A DNA stretch of 64,000 nucleotides from Methylobacterium brachiatum (GTDB lineage Bacteria > Pseudomonadota > Alphaproteobacteria > Rhizobiales > Beijerinckiaceae): assembly GCF_020523825.1 (NCBI RefSeq), contig NZ_JAJALK010000004.1, forward strand, positions 124,001 through 188,000. Direction: 5' to 3'. Each line of letters begins with the position of its first letter. Position 1 is the first letter of the stretch. The translations under genes and the position numbers were made by a program. The notes beneath the pieces were generated by a model. It searched no databases. It was not told where the DNA came from and was given only the letters and a program-made list of their open reading frames with translations. Below, piece after piece: positions 26,989 to 35,200 of this stretch.

Positions 26989-28587
26989 ATGCCCGACACC
27001 CCACATCCCGCCCCGACGGGCGACCCGCTGGTCCTGGCCGCGATCTGCCTCGCCGCCCTGATCCTGCCGCTCAGCTTTTCCGCCGGCGCGGTGGCGACGC
27101 CGTCCATCGGGCGCGAACTCGGCGGCTCGCCGGAGGCGCTGACCTGGATCACCAACGGCTTCATGCTGACCTTCGGCAGCCTGCTGATGGCGGCCGGGAC
27201 CCTGGCCGACCGCTACGGCCGCAGGCTGGTCTTCACGGCGGGCGTGGCGACCGTCACCGGGTTTTCCCTGGCCCTGGGATTCGCCCCCGCGCTCTGGGTG
27301 ATCGACCTGCTCCGGGCCGGGCAGGGAATCGGCGCCGCCGCAGCCCTGGCGGGCGGCACCGCAGCGCTCGCCCGGGAATTCGACGGCCATGCCCGCACCC
27401 GGGCCTTCAGCCTGCTCGGGACCACCTTCGGCGTCGGCCTAGCCTTCGGCCCGATCGTCACCGGCGTCCTGATCGCCGGCGCCGGCTGGCGCGCGATCTT
27501 CCTGGCCGGTGCGCTGGTGGGCGCGGCCGCGCTGGTGCTCGGGCCGCCGCGGATGCGCGAGACCCGCGACCCGCATGCGCGCAGCTTCGACTGGCCGGGG
27601 ACGGTGAGCTTCACCGCGATGCTCACCGCCCTGACGGTGGCGGTGATCGAGGCACCGGGCTGCGGCTGGGACAGCCCGGCGCTGCTCGGGCTGCTCGCGG
27701 CCGCCGCGCTGCTCCTCGCAGCCTTCGTGATCATCGAGACCCGCGCCGCCCGGCCGATGCTCGACCTCCGCCTGTTCCGCTACCGGCGCTTCGTCGGCGT
27801 GCAGATGCTGCCGGTCGCGACCTGCGCGGGCTTCGTGGTGCTGCTGGTGCTCCTGCCCCTGCGCTTCATCGGCATCGAGGGCCGGAGCGAGATGGAGGCC
27901 GGGTTCCTGATGCTGGCGCTCTCGGCGCCGATGCTGGTCGTCCCGATGGCGGCCGCCGCCCTGGCCCGGCGCGTCCCGCCCGGCCTGCTTTCGGGCCTCG
28001 GCCTGCTGGTGGCGGCAATCGGCCTGGTCTGGCTCGGCTTCATCGCGATCGGCAGCCGCGCGGTTCTGGCGCCGATGCTGCTCATCGGCCTGGGCAGCGG
28101 CCTGCCCTGGGGCCTGATGGACGGCTTGTCGGTCGCCGTCGTGCCCCGGGAGCGCGCCGGCATGGCGGCGGGCATCTTCGGAACGGTCCGGGTCGCCGGG
28201 GAGGGCGTGGCGCTCGCCCTGGTCAGCGCGACGCTCGCCGGCCGCATCGCGGCGGAGCTGCGCCGGATCCCGGGCCTGCCCGACGCGTCCCGCGCACAGG
28301 CGGGCCAGCGCCTGGCGGTGGGGGATCCGGACGCCGCCCGGGCGCTGATGCCCGGCCTCGACGACGCCACCCTGACCCAGGCCTACCAGGCGGCCTTCAC
28401 CACCCTGTGCTGGACCCTGGCCGCCCTCACAATCGCCTGCGCCGTAGCGGTGCTCGCGCTGCTCGCGGCGCCGCTCAACCCCCGCGCATCCGCTCCGCCA
28501 AAAAATCCACCAGCACCCGCACCCGGGCCGGCATGGCCGGTCCGCCCACGAACACCGCGTGGATCGCCTCGCGGTCCTGGGGATTGA
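26989..28587 (+). CDS. MFS drug-resistance transporter (DHA2-like)
   Basis: A 532-residue permease with about 14 hydrophobic helices, typical of the DHA2 multidrug family. The motif A region reads GTLADRYGRRLVF between helices 2 and 3, and WITNGFMLTFGSLLMAAG precedes it. ATG 26989 is the best start. It is divergent from a LysR gene. The Pro-rich C-terminal tail (PRASAPPKNPPAPAPGP) is read from DNA that also encodes the end of the convergent LysR gene; the overlap is 113 bp. Confidence 0.9.
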   Translation: MPDTPHPAPTGDPLVLAAICLAALILPLSFSAGAVATPSIGRELGGSPEALTWITNGFMLTFGSLLMAAGTLADRYGRRLVFTAGVATVTGFSLALGFAPALWVIDLLRAGQGIGAAAALAGGTAALAREFDGHARTRAFSLLGTTFGVGLAFGPIVTGVLIAGAGWRAIFLAGALVGAAALVLGPPRMRETRDPHARSFDWPGTVSFTAMLTALTVAVIEAPGCGWDSPALLGLLAAAALLLAAFVIIETRAARPMLDLRLFRYRRFVGVQMLPVATCAGFVVLLVLLPLRFIGIEGRSEMEAGFLMLALSAPMLVVPMAAAALARRVPPGLLSGLGLLVAAIGLVWLGFIAIGSRAVLAPMLLIGLGSGLPWGLMDGLSVAVVPRERAGMAAGIFGTVRVAGEGVALALVSATLAGRIAAELRRIPGLPDASRAQAGQRLAVGDPDAARALMPGLDDATLTQAYQAAFTTLCWTLAALTIACAVAVLALLAAPLNPRASAPPKNPPAPAPGPAWPVRPRTPRGSPRGPGD

Positions 28588-29377
28588 ACGGCTCCAGGAG
28601 CGGCACCAGCCGGCCGGCGGCGAGGTCGTCGGCGACGTGGAAGGTCCCGACCCGGGTGATGCCGACGCCGCCGAGCGCCAGCTGCACCAGGGTCTCGCCG
28701 TTATTGGCCGCGATCGTACCGCGCACCGGCAGGATGACGTCGCGCCCCGCTTCGCGGAACGGCCAGCCGGGCTCGCTTCGGCGGAAGGTGAAGTCCAGAC
28801 AATTGTGGTCGGCGAGGTCGGCGGGCCGGCGCGGGGTCCCGGCCCGGGCGAGATAGGCGGGGGCGGCCACCACGGTCCGGCCGGTCTCGCCCAGCCGCCG
28901 GGCGGTGAGCGGGCTGTCGGCCAGGGGGCCGAACCGGATGCCGATATCGGCCCGGCCGCCGAGCACGTCGGCGATCTCGTCGCTCAGGTCGATCTCGACC
29001 ACGATGCCGGGATGGCGGGCCACGAACGCCCCGAGCAGCGGCACGATCACCAGCCGGCCATGGGCGGTGGCAGCGCTGATCCGGACCCGCCCGCGCGGGC
29101 AGCCCCGGTCGGACAAAGCTGTCTCGGTCTCGTCGAGATCGGCCAGGATGCGCCGCGCCGCACGCCCGTAGGTCTCGCCTTCGGCGGTGAGGCGCAGGGT
29201 CCGGGTGGTCCGGACCAGGAGCTGCACGCCGAGCCGCGCCTCGATCCGGGCGACGATCCGGCTCACCGCCGAGGGTGTGAGCCCGAGCCGGCGCGCCGCC
29301 CCGGACAGGCTGCCGGCCTCCGCCACCGCCACGAACACCGCCATGTCCCCGGCGCGATCGGCCTTATCGCGCAGCAT
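28475..29377 (-). CDS. LysR-family transcriptional regulator
   Basis: A 300-residue LysR protein: helix-turn-helix AVAEAGSLSGAARRLGLTPSAVSRIVARIEARLG, then LLVRTTRTLRLTAEGE. The C-terminal domain carries the family pattern VRISAATAHGRLVIVPLLGAFVARHPGI. It lies divergently, 96 bp from the MFS gene at 29474, its likely target. Its 3' end overlaps the preceding MFS gene by 113 bp tail to tail. Confidence 0.92.
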   Translation of the reverse strand: MLRDKADRAGDMAVFVAVAEAGSLSGAARRLGLTPSAVSRIVARIEARLGVQLLVRTTRTLRLTAEGETYGRAARRILADLDETETALSDRGCPRGRVRISAATAHGRLVIVPLLGAFVARHPGIVVEIDLSDEIADVLGGRADIGIRFGPLADSPLTARRLGETGRTVVAAPAYLARAGTPRRPADLADHNCLDFTFRRSEPGWPFREAGRDVILPVRGTIAANNGETLVQLALGGVGITRVGTFHVADDLAAGRLVPLLEPFNPQDREAIHAVFVGGPAMPARVRVLVDFLAERMRGG

Positions 29378-29473
29378 TCGTGCCTTCCCCGCACAGATCT
29401 TGGTCCCGCCGACGGACTACTCCCTGCGCGCCGAATCCGCCACGTGCGGGTCCGGAACAATTGGAGCCCCCTC

Positions 29474-30649
29474 ATGGCGATCAATCCTCCCCTGCTGGCC
29501 CTGGCGATCGGCGCCTTCGGCATCGGCGTCACGGAATTCACCCCGATGGGCATGCTGCCGCTCATCGCCGGCGATCTGAAGACCTCGATTCCCGCGGCCG
29601 GCCTCGTGGTCAGCGCCTACGCGCTCGGCGTCCAGGTCGGGGCGCCGGTGATGACACTGGCCGCCGCGCGGGTGCCCCGGCGCCGGCTGCTGGTCGGGCT
29701 GATGGCGATCTTCACCCTCGGCAACCTGCTCGCGGCCGTCGCCGACAGCTACGTCATGCTGGTCGTCGCCCGGCTGGTCACGGCGCTGAACCACGGCGCG
29801 TTCTTCGGCATCGGCTCGGTGGTGGCGGCCGGGATCGTGCCGCCGGAGCGCCGGGCGGTCGCGGTCGCGTCGATGTTCTCGGGGCTGACGGTGGCGACGA
29901 TCGGGGGCGTGCCGCTCGCCGCCTGGATCGGCGAGGTGCTCGGCTGGCGGGCGGCGTTCTGGGGCATCGCGGGCGTCGGCGTGGTCGCCATGCTGGCCCT
30001 GCGCCTCGCGCTGCCGGAGCTGAAGGTCGAGGCCCGGGACGATATGCGGGCCGAGTTGCGCGTGCTCGGGCGCGGCCCGGTGCTCGCCGCCCTGGCGCTC
30101 ACGGTGGTCGGCGCCAGCGCGATGTTCACGGTGTTCACCTACATCGTGCCGATCCTGCGGACCGAGACCGGCGCGACGACGCCGTTCATCACCGCGATGC
30201 TGATGCTGTTCGGGGTCGGCCTGACAATCGGCAACTGGCTCGGCGGAAAGCTGGCCGACCGGTCGGTGGACGGCACGATCATCGGGTCGCTGGTAGGGCT
30301 GGTCGCGGTGCTCGCCCTGTTCGCCTGGGGCATGCGCCTGGAGGTCGGCGCGGCGCTGCTGATCCTGCTCTGGGGCGTGGCGAGCTTCGCCCTGGTGCCG
30401 CCCCTGCAGATGCGGGTGATGGAGAAGGCCGGCGGAGCGCCCAACCTCGCCTCCGCGATGAATATCGGCGCGTTCAACCTCGGCAACGCGATCGGGGCGG
30501 CCGTGGGCGGCGGCGTGATCGATGCCGGGCTCGGCTACACGACCGTGCCCCTCGCGGGCGCCGCCCTGGCGGCATTGGGCCTCGCATTCCTGCTGTGGCT
30601 GCGCCGGGACGGACGGGTGCGCGCCACCGCGGCGGCGAGCTGCGGATAA
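29474..30649 (+). CDS. MFS efflux transporter (DHA1, AraJ/YdhP-like)
   Basis: A 391-residue permease with 12 predicted helices. The N-terminus ALAIGAFGIGVTEFTPMGMLPLIA and the QVGAPVMTLAAARVPRRRLL motif match the sugar/arabinose efflux branch of DHA1 transporters; substrates in that branch are poorly defined. ATG 29474 is chosen because the frame upstream lies antisense to the LysR gene. Regulation by the divergent LysR protein is likely. Confidence 0.9.
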   Translation: MAINPPLLALAIGAFGIGVTEFTPMGMLPLIAGDLKTSIPAAGLVVSAYALGVQVGAPVMTLAAARVPRRRLLVGLMAIFTLGNLLAAVADSYVMLVVARLVTALNHGAFFGIGSVVAAGIVPPERRAVAVASMFSGLTVATIGGVPLAAWIGEVLGWRAAFWGIAGVGVVAMLALRLALPELKVEARDDMRAELRVLGRGPVLAALALTVVGASAMFTVFTYIVPILRTETGATTPFITAMLMLFGVGLTIGNWLGGKLADRSVDGTIIGSLVGLVAVLALFAWGMRLEVGAALLILLWGVASFALVPPLQMRVMEKAGGAPNLASAMNIGAFNLGNAIGAAVGGGVIDAGLGYTTVPLAGAALAALGLAFLLWLRRDGRVRATAAASCG

Positions 30650-30694
30650 TCTTTTCGGATCAGAGACCTGCAGCCATCTTTGAAGGTCCCGGAT

Positions 30695-30804
30695 TCAAAA
30701 GGTCCGGGACCTTTTGCGGGTCCAGGGCAGAGCCCTGGGTCGAGCGAAGCTCGATGCCATCGGGGCTCCGCCCCGAGACCCCGCCAAAGGGCTGAGCCCT
30801 TTGG
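30695..30804. repeat. Dispersed repeat family 5, second copy
   Basis: AAAAGGTCCGGGACCTTTT, then CAGGGCAGAGCCCTG, GAGCGAAGCTC, GGGGCTCCGCCCC and CCAAAGGGCTGAGCCCTTTGG. It has the same order of palindromes as 11744-11834, with one extra unit in the centre. It lies just downstream of the MFS gene. Confidence 0.78.
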
Positions 30805-30816
30805 AAACCCGGTCCG

Positions 30817-31068
30817 TCAGTGCATGGTACGCGACAAAGCTACGATCGCGCCGACGATGACGATCGTCTGAAAGCCGATTGAGCCGATCACCCATTTCAC
30901 GATGTCGAACTTGGCCTCGGCCAGATCGGTCTTCGTGACGAGGTTCGCGAGATCGGCATCGCGGCTCTCGCGGATCGCGCTGGTGATCGCCTCGGCCTGA
31001 TCCTCGGACAGTCCGGAGGCCTTGAGCCAGCGGACCAGGGCATAGGTGTCGAGCGAGAGCGCCGTCAT
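30817..31068 (-). CDS. Small DUF1640-like coiled-coil membrane protein
   Basis: An 83-residue protein: an N-terminal helical part (LDTYALVRWLKASGLSEDQAEAITSAI), a heptad-like stretch ending LVTKTDLAEAKFDIVKW and a C-terminal transmembrane helix (IGFQTIVIVGAIVAL). The layout matches the DUF1640/CCDC90-type small proteins seen near mobile or restriction regions. ATG 31068 is preferred to 31080. Function unknown. Confidence 0.6.
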   Translation of the reverse strand: MTALSLDTYALVRWLKASGLSEDQAEAITSAIRESRDADLANLVTKTDLAEAKFDIVKWVIGSIGFQTIVIVGAIVALSRTMH

Positions 31069-31542
31069 GGCCGACGCCAACCGGTTCCGGCCGCCGTGAG
31101 GCCTGGATCGATCCGGATACCGGTGCCCATCGCTCGCTGATTCCGCAGCCGTTGCCCGTCATCGAAAGCTGGCGATTTTACCGAACCGGCGCAAGCCGGC
31201 CGGTGCGGCGCGCGTCCCGTCATCGATAAGGCAGTCGGATCAATCACCCCGTCATTCCAGGGCCGCGAAGCGGCGCCCCGGAATGACGGAGTGGACGCGT
31301 GGGCGTCTGAACAGCCTGAGAATCCGTGGGGAAAGAATTTTCGTCGCCGCGGATCCGGCCCCAAAAGACCTTCTCCCGCAGGCCCGGCGGCATCGCCGTC
31401 CACCGGAGACTCCGGTGCAGTGTTGCACCCGGGCGCTTGCGGTAACAAAGGTGCAAGCTTAACGAGCCTATTGGGTTGGGGAGTGGCCCCCGATGTCGGC
31501 TATCAAAAGGCCGCCGGGGGCACGAAGACGACGAGGTTCCCC
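31069..31542. other. Intergenic region before the L,D-transpeptidase gene
   Basis: No convincing gene. It includes the family-2 half-copy at 31247-31290 and a perfect hairpin CACCGGA-GAC-TCCGGTG at 31401-31417. Direct TTGCACC/GGTGCAAG arms around 31423-31465 precede the lipoprotein gene and may belong to its promoter region. Confidence 0.5.
31247..31290. repeat. Short copy of repeat family 2
   Basis: CCCCGTCATTCCAGGGCCGC followed by GGCGCCCCGGAATGACGG: the two outer arms of family 2 joined directly, with the centre missing. This makes a compact 44 bp palindrome. Confidence 0.7.
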
Positions 31543-33003
31543 ATGACGGCGCGTCTCGCGACTGCGCGACTGCTGGCGGCCGCTTCCCTGCTGGCCCTTG
31601 CTCTGGCCGGCTGCCAGGACGGCTCCGGGATCAGCGGCCCGACCGCGCGCAGCATCGCGCCGATCGCGCCCCAGACGCTGGCCCTGATGCAGACCAAGGG
31701 CATGCAGCAATCCGACCCGATCCTGATCCGCGCCTACAAGAAGGAAGCGGAGATGGAGGTCTGGAAGCGCGGCAGCGACGGGCGCTACGCCCTGCTGAAG
31801 ACCTACCCGATCTGCCGCTGGTCCGGCCAGCTGGGCCCGAAGGTCCGCGAGGGCGACCGGCAGGCGCCGGAGGGGTTCTACACGATCACCCCGGGGCTGA
31901 TGAACCCGAATTCCTCGTACTACCTCTCGTTCGACACCGGCTTCCCGAATGCCGTGGACCGGGCCAACGGCCGCACCGGCAAGTACCTGATGGTCCACGG
32001 TACCTGCTCGTCGGCGGGGTGCTTCGCCATGACCGACGCCACCATCGCGGAGATCTACGCGGTGGCGCGCGAGGCGTTCATCGGCGGGCAGCGCAGCTTC
32101 CAGTTCCAGTCCTACCCGTTCCGGATGACGGCCCAGAACATGGCCAAGTTCCGCAACGACCCGAACATGCCGTTCTGGCAGAACCTCAAGGAGGGCTCGG
32201 ATTATTTCGAGGCCCTGCGTGAGGAGCCGAAGGTCGGCCAGTGCGGCACCAAATACGTGTTCGGCGGTTCGGACGCGGCGGCCGGCTCGTGCAAGCCGAA
32301 GGTCGACCCGGTCGTGGCCGAGAAGCGCGAGCGCGACGAACGCGAGGTCGCCGAGCTCGTCGCCAAGGGCACCCCGGCGGTGCGGGTCGTCTACCAGGAT
32401 GGCGGCCAGAACCCGGTGTTCCGCCCGCAGAACAATGCCAGCGCCTTCGCGAGCCTCGGCGGCACCGAGACGGTGCTGCCCTACGACGCCAAGGAGTTCG
32501 GCCGGCACAACCTCGGCGATGTCAGCCGGCCCGAGACCCTGGCGGCCGGGCCGCAGGAGATCGAGATCGGACCGAAGGGCCAGCCGACCATGATGGCGGC
32601 CGCCGAGCCGGCGCCGTCCAAGGCCGCCGCCAAGCCCGTCCGGGGCCAGAAGCCAGCCGTCGCGACGCTCATGGCCAACCGGGCCGAGCCCGACCGGATC
32701 GAGACCACCGCGTCGGTCTCCGAGAAGCCGGCCCGGATCGCGGTCGCCGATGCCGACGGCGATCCGGCCAGCTACCAGAAGCTGCTCGGCTCGCTGTTCG
32801 ACAAGGAGAAGCCCGCCCCCGCCACCCCGGCGGTGGATGCCGCCGTGGTGCCGGACGCGGCCAAGCCGGTGCAGGCCGCTGGGGCGGTCGCCCCGAAGGC
32901 GGCGGCCAAGCCGCACCCGGTGAAGACCGCGAAGGTCGAGACCAAGGCCGACGCGAAGCTCGCCCTGCGCAAGGGCGAGCCGGAGGCCAAGGCCAAGCCC
33001 TGA
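31543..33003 (+). CDS. YafK-like L,D-transpeptidase lipoprotein
   Basis: A 486-residue exported protein. A lipobox (LALALAGC) gives the lipidated Cys24. The catalytic L,D-transpeptidase motif VHGTCSSAGCFAMT places His152 and Cys160, matching the YafK branch, which acts on murein or on protein-murein links. The domain spans about residues 55-215. The C-terminal half (about 250-486) is low-complexity, rich in Ala, Lys and Pro, and probably reaches through the periplasm. ATG 31543 is preceded by GACGAGG. Confidence 0.85.
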   Translation: MTARLATARLLAAASLLALALAGCQDGSGISGPTARSIAPIAPQTLALMQTKGMQQSDPILIRAYKKEAEMEVWKRGSDGRYALLKTYPICRWSGQLGPKVREGDRQAPEGFYTITPGLMNPNSSYYLSFDTGFPNAVDRANGRTGKYLMVHGTCSSAGCFAMTDATIAEIYAVAREAFIGGQRSFQFQSYPFRMTAQNMAKFRNDPNMPFWQNLKEGSDYFEALREEPKVGQCGTKYVFGGSDAAAGSCKPKVDPVVAEKRERDEREVAELVAKGTPAVRVVYQDGGQNPVFRPQNNASAFASLGGTETVLPYDAKEFGRHNLGDVSRPETLAAGPQEIEIGPKGQPTMMAAAEPAPSKAAAKPVRGQKPAVATLMANRAEPDRIETTASVSEKPARIAVADADGDPASYQKLLGSLFDKEKPAPATPAVDAAVVPDAAKPVQAAGAVAPKAAAKPHPVKTAKVETKADAKLALRKGEPEAKAKP

Positions 33004-33064
33004 TCGGCAGCCGGGGCCGGCGACCGGGATTTGGCAGGGGCGCTCTCCCGGCCTACGGTCACCC

Positions 33065-34219
33065 ATGAACGACTTCCAGCCGGGCCTCGACGACACGGAT
33101 GCGCGGCGGCTCGCGGAGCGTCACGTCGAGGCGATCCGCGAGCACGGGGGGATCTTCGTCGACGCGGTGCGGCTCACCCGCATGCCGATGATGGTCACGG
33201 ACGCCGCCCTGCCGGGCAACCCGATCATCTTCGCCAACCAGGCCATGGTGGAGCTGTCGGGCTACGATCCCGAGGAATTGCTCGGGCAGGACCCGCATTT
33301 CATGAACGGGCCCGGGACCGACCCCGCGGCGATCCAGGATTATGTGGCGGCGATCCGCGAGAACCGCAGCGCGACCCTGGAGATCGAGCAGTACCGCAAG
33401 GACGGCACGCGCTACCGGGCGATGCTGTTCGCGAGCCCGCTGGATGACGGGCAGGGCAGCGTCACCAACCATTTCCTCTCGTACCTGGACATCACCCGGC
33501 GCTTCGACGCCGAGACGCGGCTGAAGGCGCTGGCCGCCGAGCTGGAGGAGCGCGTCGCCGAGCGGACCCGCACGCTGGAGGCGGCCAACGACCGGCTGAC
33601 GAAGCTCGCGGCCGAGCGCGAGATGCTGCTGGTCGAGGTGAACCACCGGGCCAAGAACAGCCTGTCGATCGCCGGGGCCCTGCTGCGCCTCCAGGGACGA
33701 CGCCACCCCGATCCGGCCGTGACGGCCCTGTTCGACGAGACCCAGGAGCAGCTCAACGCCATGGCGCGGGCGCATGATCTGCTGAGCCGGTCGGACCATG
33801 TCCAGCAGGTCGATGCCGGCCGCTACGTTACCGACCTGTGCACCGCGCTCACCGCGATGGCCGACGGTGACGACCGCATCCGCCTGGACGCGACCGTGGA
33901 GCCGGGGATCGCGATCAGCGCCGACACGGCGATCCCCCTCGGGCTGGCGCTCACCGAGCTCATCACCAACGCGATCAAGTACGCCTTTCCGTCCGGCCGC
34001 TCCGGCACGATCGCGGTCGGGCTCCGCCGGGACCGGCCGGGCTCGGTCGCGCTGGCGATCCGGGACGACGGGGTCGGGATGGCCGGCCCGCGCGAGGGCT
34101 CGCTGGGCTTCAGCCTGATCCGGTCCCTGGTTCAGCAGATCGACGGCGCGCTCGACATCCGCGGCGATGCCGGCGTGCGCGTGACCATCACCTTCCCGGA
34201 TCTGCAGCCCGCCACCTGA
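33065..34219 (+). CDS. PAS/LOV-like sensor histidine kinase (HisKA_2 type)
   Basis: A 384-residue soluble kinase. Residues of about 35-150 form a PAS domain with LOV-like layout (FANQAMVELSGYDPEEL, GPGTDPAAI, YRKDGTRYRAMLF). A coiled coil (155-190) leads to the phosphorylation helix LLVEVNHRAKNSLSIAGALLRLQ and an ATPase domain with ELITNAIKYAFP and DDGVGM. In the LOV active loop (family GRNCRFLQ) it reads GQDPHFMN, so the photoactive Cys is Pro77. HisKA_2/HWE kinases in this group often drive the general stress response; that link is inference. Confidence 0.88.
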   Translation: MNDFQPGLDDTDARRLAERHVEAIREHGGIFVDAVRLTRMPMMVTDAALPGNPIIFANQAMVELSGYDPEELLGQDPHFMNGPGTDPAAIQDYVAAIRENRSATLEIEQYRKDGTRYRAMLFASPLDDGQGSVTNHFLSYLDITRRFDAETRLKALAAELEERVAERTRTLEAANDRLTKLAAEREMLLVEVNHRAKNSLSIAGALLRLQGRRHPDPAVTALFDETQEQLNAMARAHDLLSRSDHVQQVDAGRYVTDLCTALTAMADGDDRIRLDATVEPGIAISADTAIPLGLALTELITNAIKYAFPSGRSGTIAVGLRRDRPGSVALAIRDDGVGMAGPREGSLGFSLIRSLVQQIDGALDIRGDAGVRVTITFPDLQPAT

Positions 34220-34228
34220 GGCGGCCCG

Positions 34229-34402
34229 TCAGAGCAGCGGCCGCTCGCGGTTCATCAGCCAGAGGGCGTGGACCGTGCCGGGCAGCCAGCCCAGCACCCA
34301 GAGCAGGATGTTCAGCAGGAACTGGATGCCGAACCCGGTGGTGACGAGCACCGCCACCGGCGGGATGAAGATCGCAAGCAGGATACGGACGAGGCTGGAC
34401 AC
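34229..34402 (-). CDS. Pmp3/YqaE-family small membrane protein
   Basis: A 57-residue ORF from GTG 34402 to TGA 34229-34231. The translation, VSSLVRILLAIFIPPVAVLV then FGIQFLLNILLWVLGWLPG, ending HALWLMNRERPLL, is the two-helix Pmp3 (UPF0057) pattern with the conserved PPxxV and LGWxPGxxHA motifs. Such proteins affect membrane potential and salt or cold tolerance in yeast and plants. It is convergent with the histidine kinase gene, 9 bp away. Confidence 0.88.
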   Translation of the reverse strand: MSSLVRILLAIFIPPVAVLVTTGFGIQFLLNILLWVLGWLPGTVHALWLMNRERPLL

Positions 34403-34718
34403 GGGCACTCCGGGGCTCAGGGCCTGAGGGATCCCGGCTCAAACGAAGCTCGGCCTTGTCCGTTCCCGGGGGAGGGGTGCCGTGCGGCTCGTGCCACACC
34501 CTCTTCGTCATTCCGGGGCCGCGCAGCGGAGCCCGGAATCCAGATCCGCCGCGGCGTCCGAAAGAGTTCGGCGCGCGGCTGCTCGATCCTGCAATCGCGG
34601 AGTTTCTGGATTTCGGGCTCGCCTGCAGCGCCCCGGAATGACGGGGTGGGTGTCATTCAGGCTTGCGAGAAAATGGGCGATCTCGTCTGATCGACCCGTC
34701 ATCGGAATCCGGCCGCGC
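34403..34718. other. Intergenic region upstream of GIY-YIG gene
   Basis: No gene apart from the repeat copy at 34506-34646. It contains the start region of the Pmp3-type gene at its left end. Confidence 0.5.
34506..34646. repeat. Repeat family 2, left of the GIY-YIG gene
   Basis: CGTCATTCCGGGGCCGCGCAGCGGAGC at the left and GGGCTCGCCTGCAGCGCCCCGGAATGACG at the right. Its orientation is inverted relative to the copy at 35041-35180. The two copies bracket the GIY-YIG gene. Confidence 0.8.
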
Positions 34719-35015
34719 ATGGCCTACCATGTCTACATGCTCGCAAGCCGCCTGCACGGCACGCTGTATATCGGCGTCACCAACAACCTGGCCCGCCGGG
34801 TCCACGAGCATCGGAGCCGGCACAGCCCCAGCTTCACCGCGACCTACGGCGTGACGCGGCTCGTCTGGTACGAATCCTACGACCGCATCATCGAGGCGAT
34901 CGAGCGCGAGAAGGCGCTGAAAAAGTGGCGCCGGAATTGGAAGATCCGGCTCATCGAGGAGATGAATCCGGATTGGTCGGACCTGTACGGTACGCTCGCC
35001 GGTTGGACCGGCTGA
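34719..35015 (+). CDS. GIY-YIG nuclease-domain protein
   Basis: A 98-residue single-domain protein of the GIY-YIG endonuclease superfamily (YhbQ/UPF0213-like). The N-terminal YHVYMLASRLHGTLYIGVTNNLARRV carries the two short motifs (YVY-type and YIG), followed by the conserved Arg and His (RRVHEHRS) and a Glu in EAIEREKALKKWRRNWK. The basic C-terminus suits DNA binding. It is bracketed by inverted copies of repeat family 2. Confidence 0.9.
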   Translation: MAYHVYMLASRLHGTLYIGVTNNLARRVHEHRSRHSPSFTATYGVTRLVWYESYDRIIEAIEREKALKKWRRNWKIRLIEEMNPDWSDLYGTLAGWTG

Positions 35016-35040
35016 CGCCGACGGCGCTTGTCGAATCCTC

Positions 35041-35180
35041 CCCGTCATTCCGGGGCGCCGCAGGCGAGCCCGGAATCCAGAACCGCCGCGGTTGTAGGAC
35101 TCTCAGCCGCCGCGTTCCGACGGATTCGGATCACTCGGCGGCTCTGGATCTCGGGCTCCGCTGCGCGGCCCCGGGATGAC
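35041..35180. repeat. Repeat family 2, right of the GIY-YIG gene
   Basis: CCCGTCATTCCGGGGCGCCGCAGGC at the left and GGGCTCCGCTGCGCGGCCCCGGGATGAC at the right. It is the reverse orientation of 34506-34646 and the same as 12864-12981. It ends 21 bp from the stop of the cytochrome gene. Confidence 0.8.
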
Positions 35181-35200
35181 CGAATTGATCCTCAAACAGA

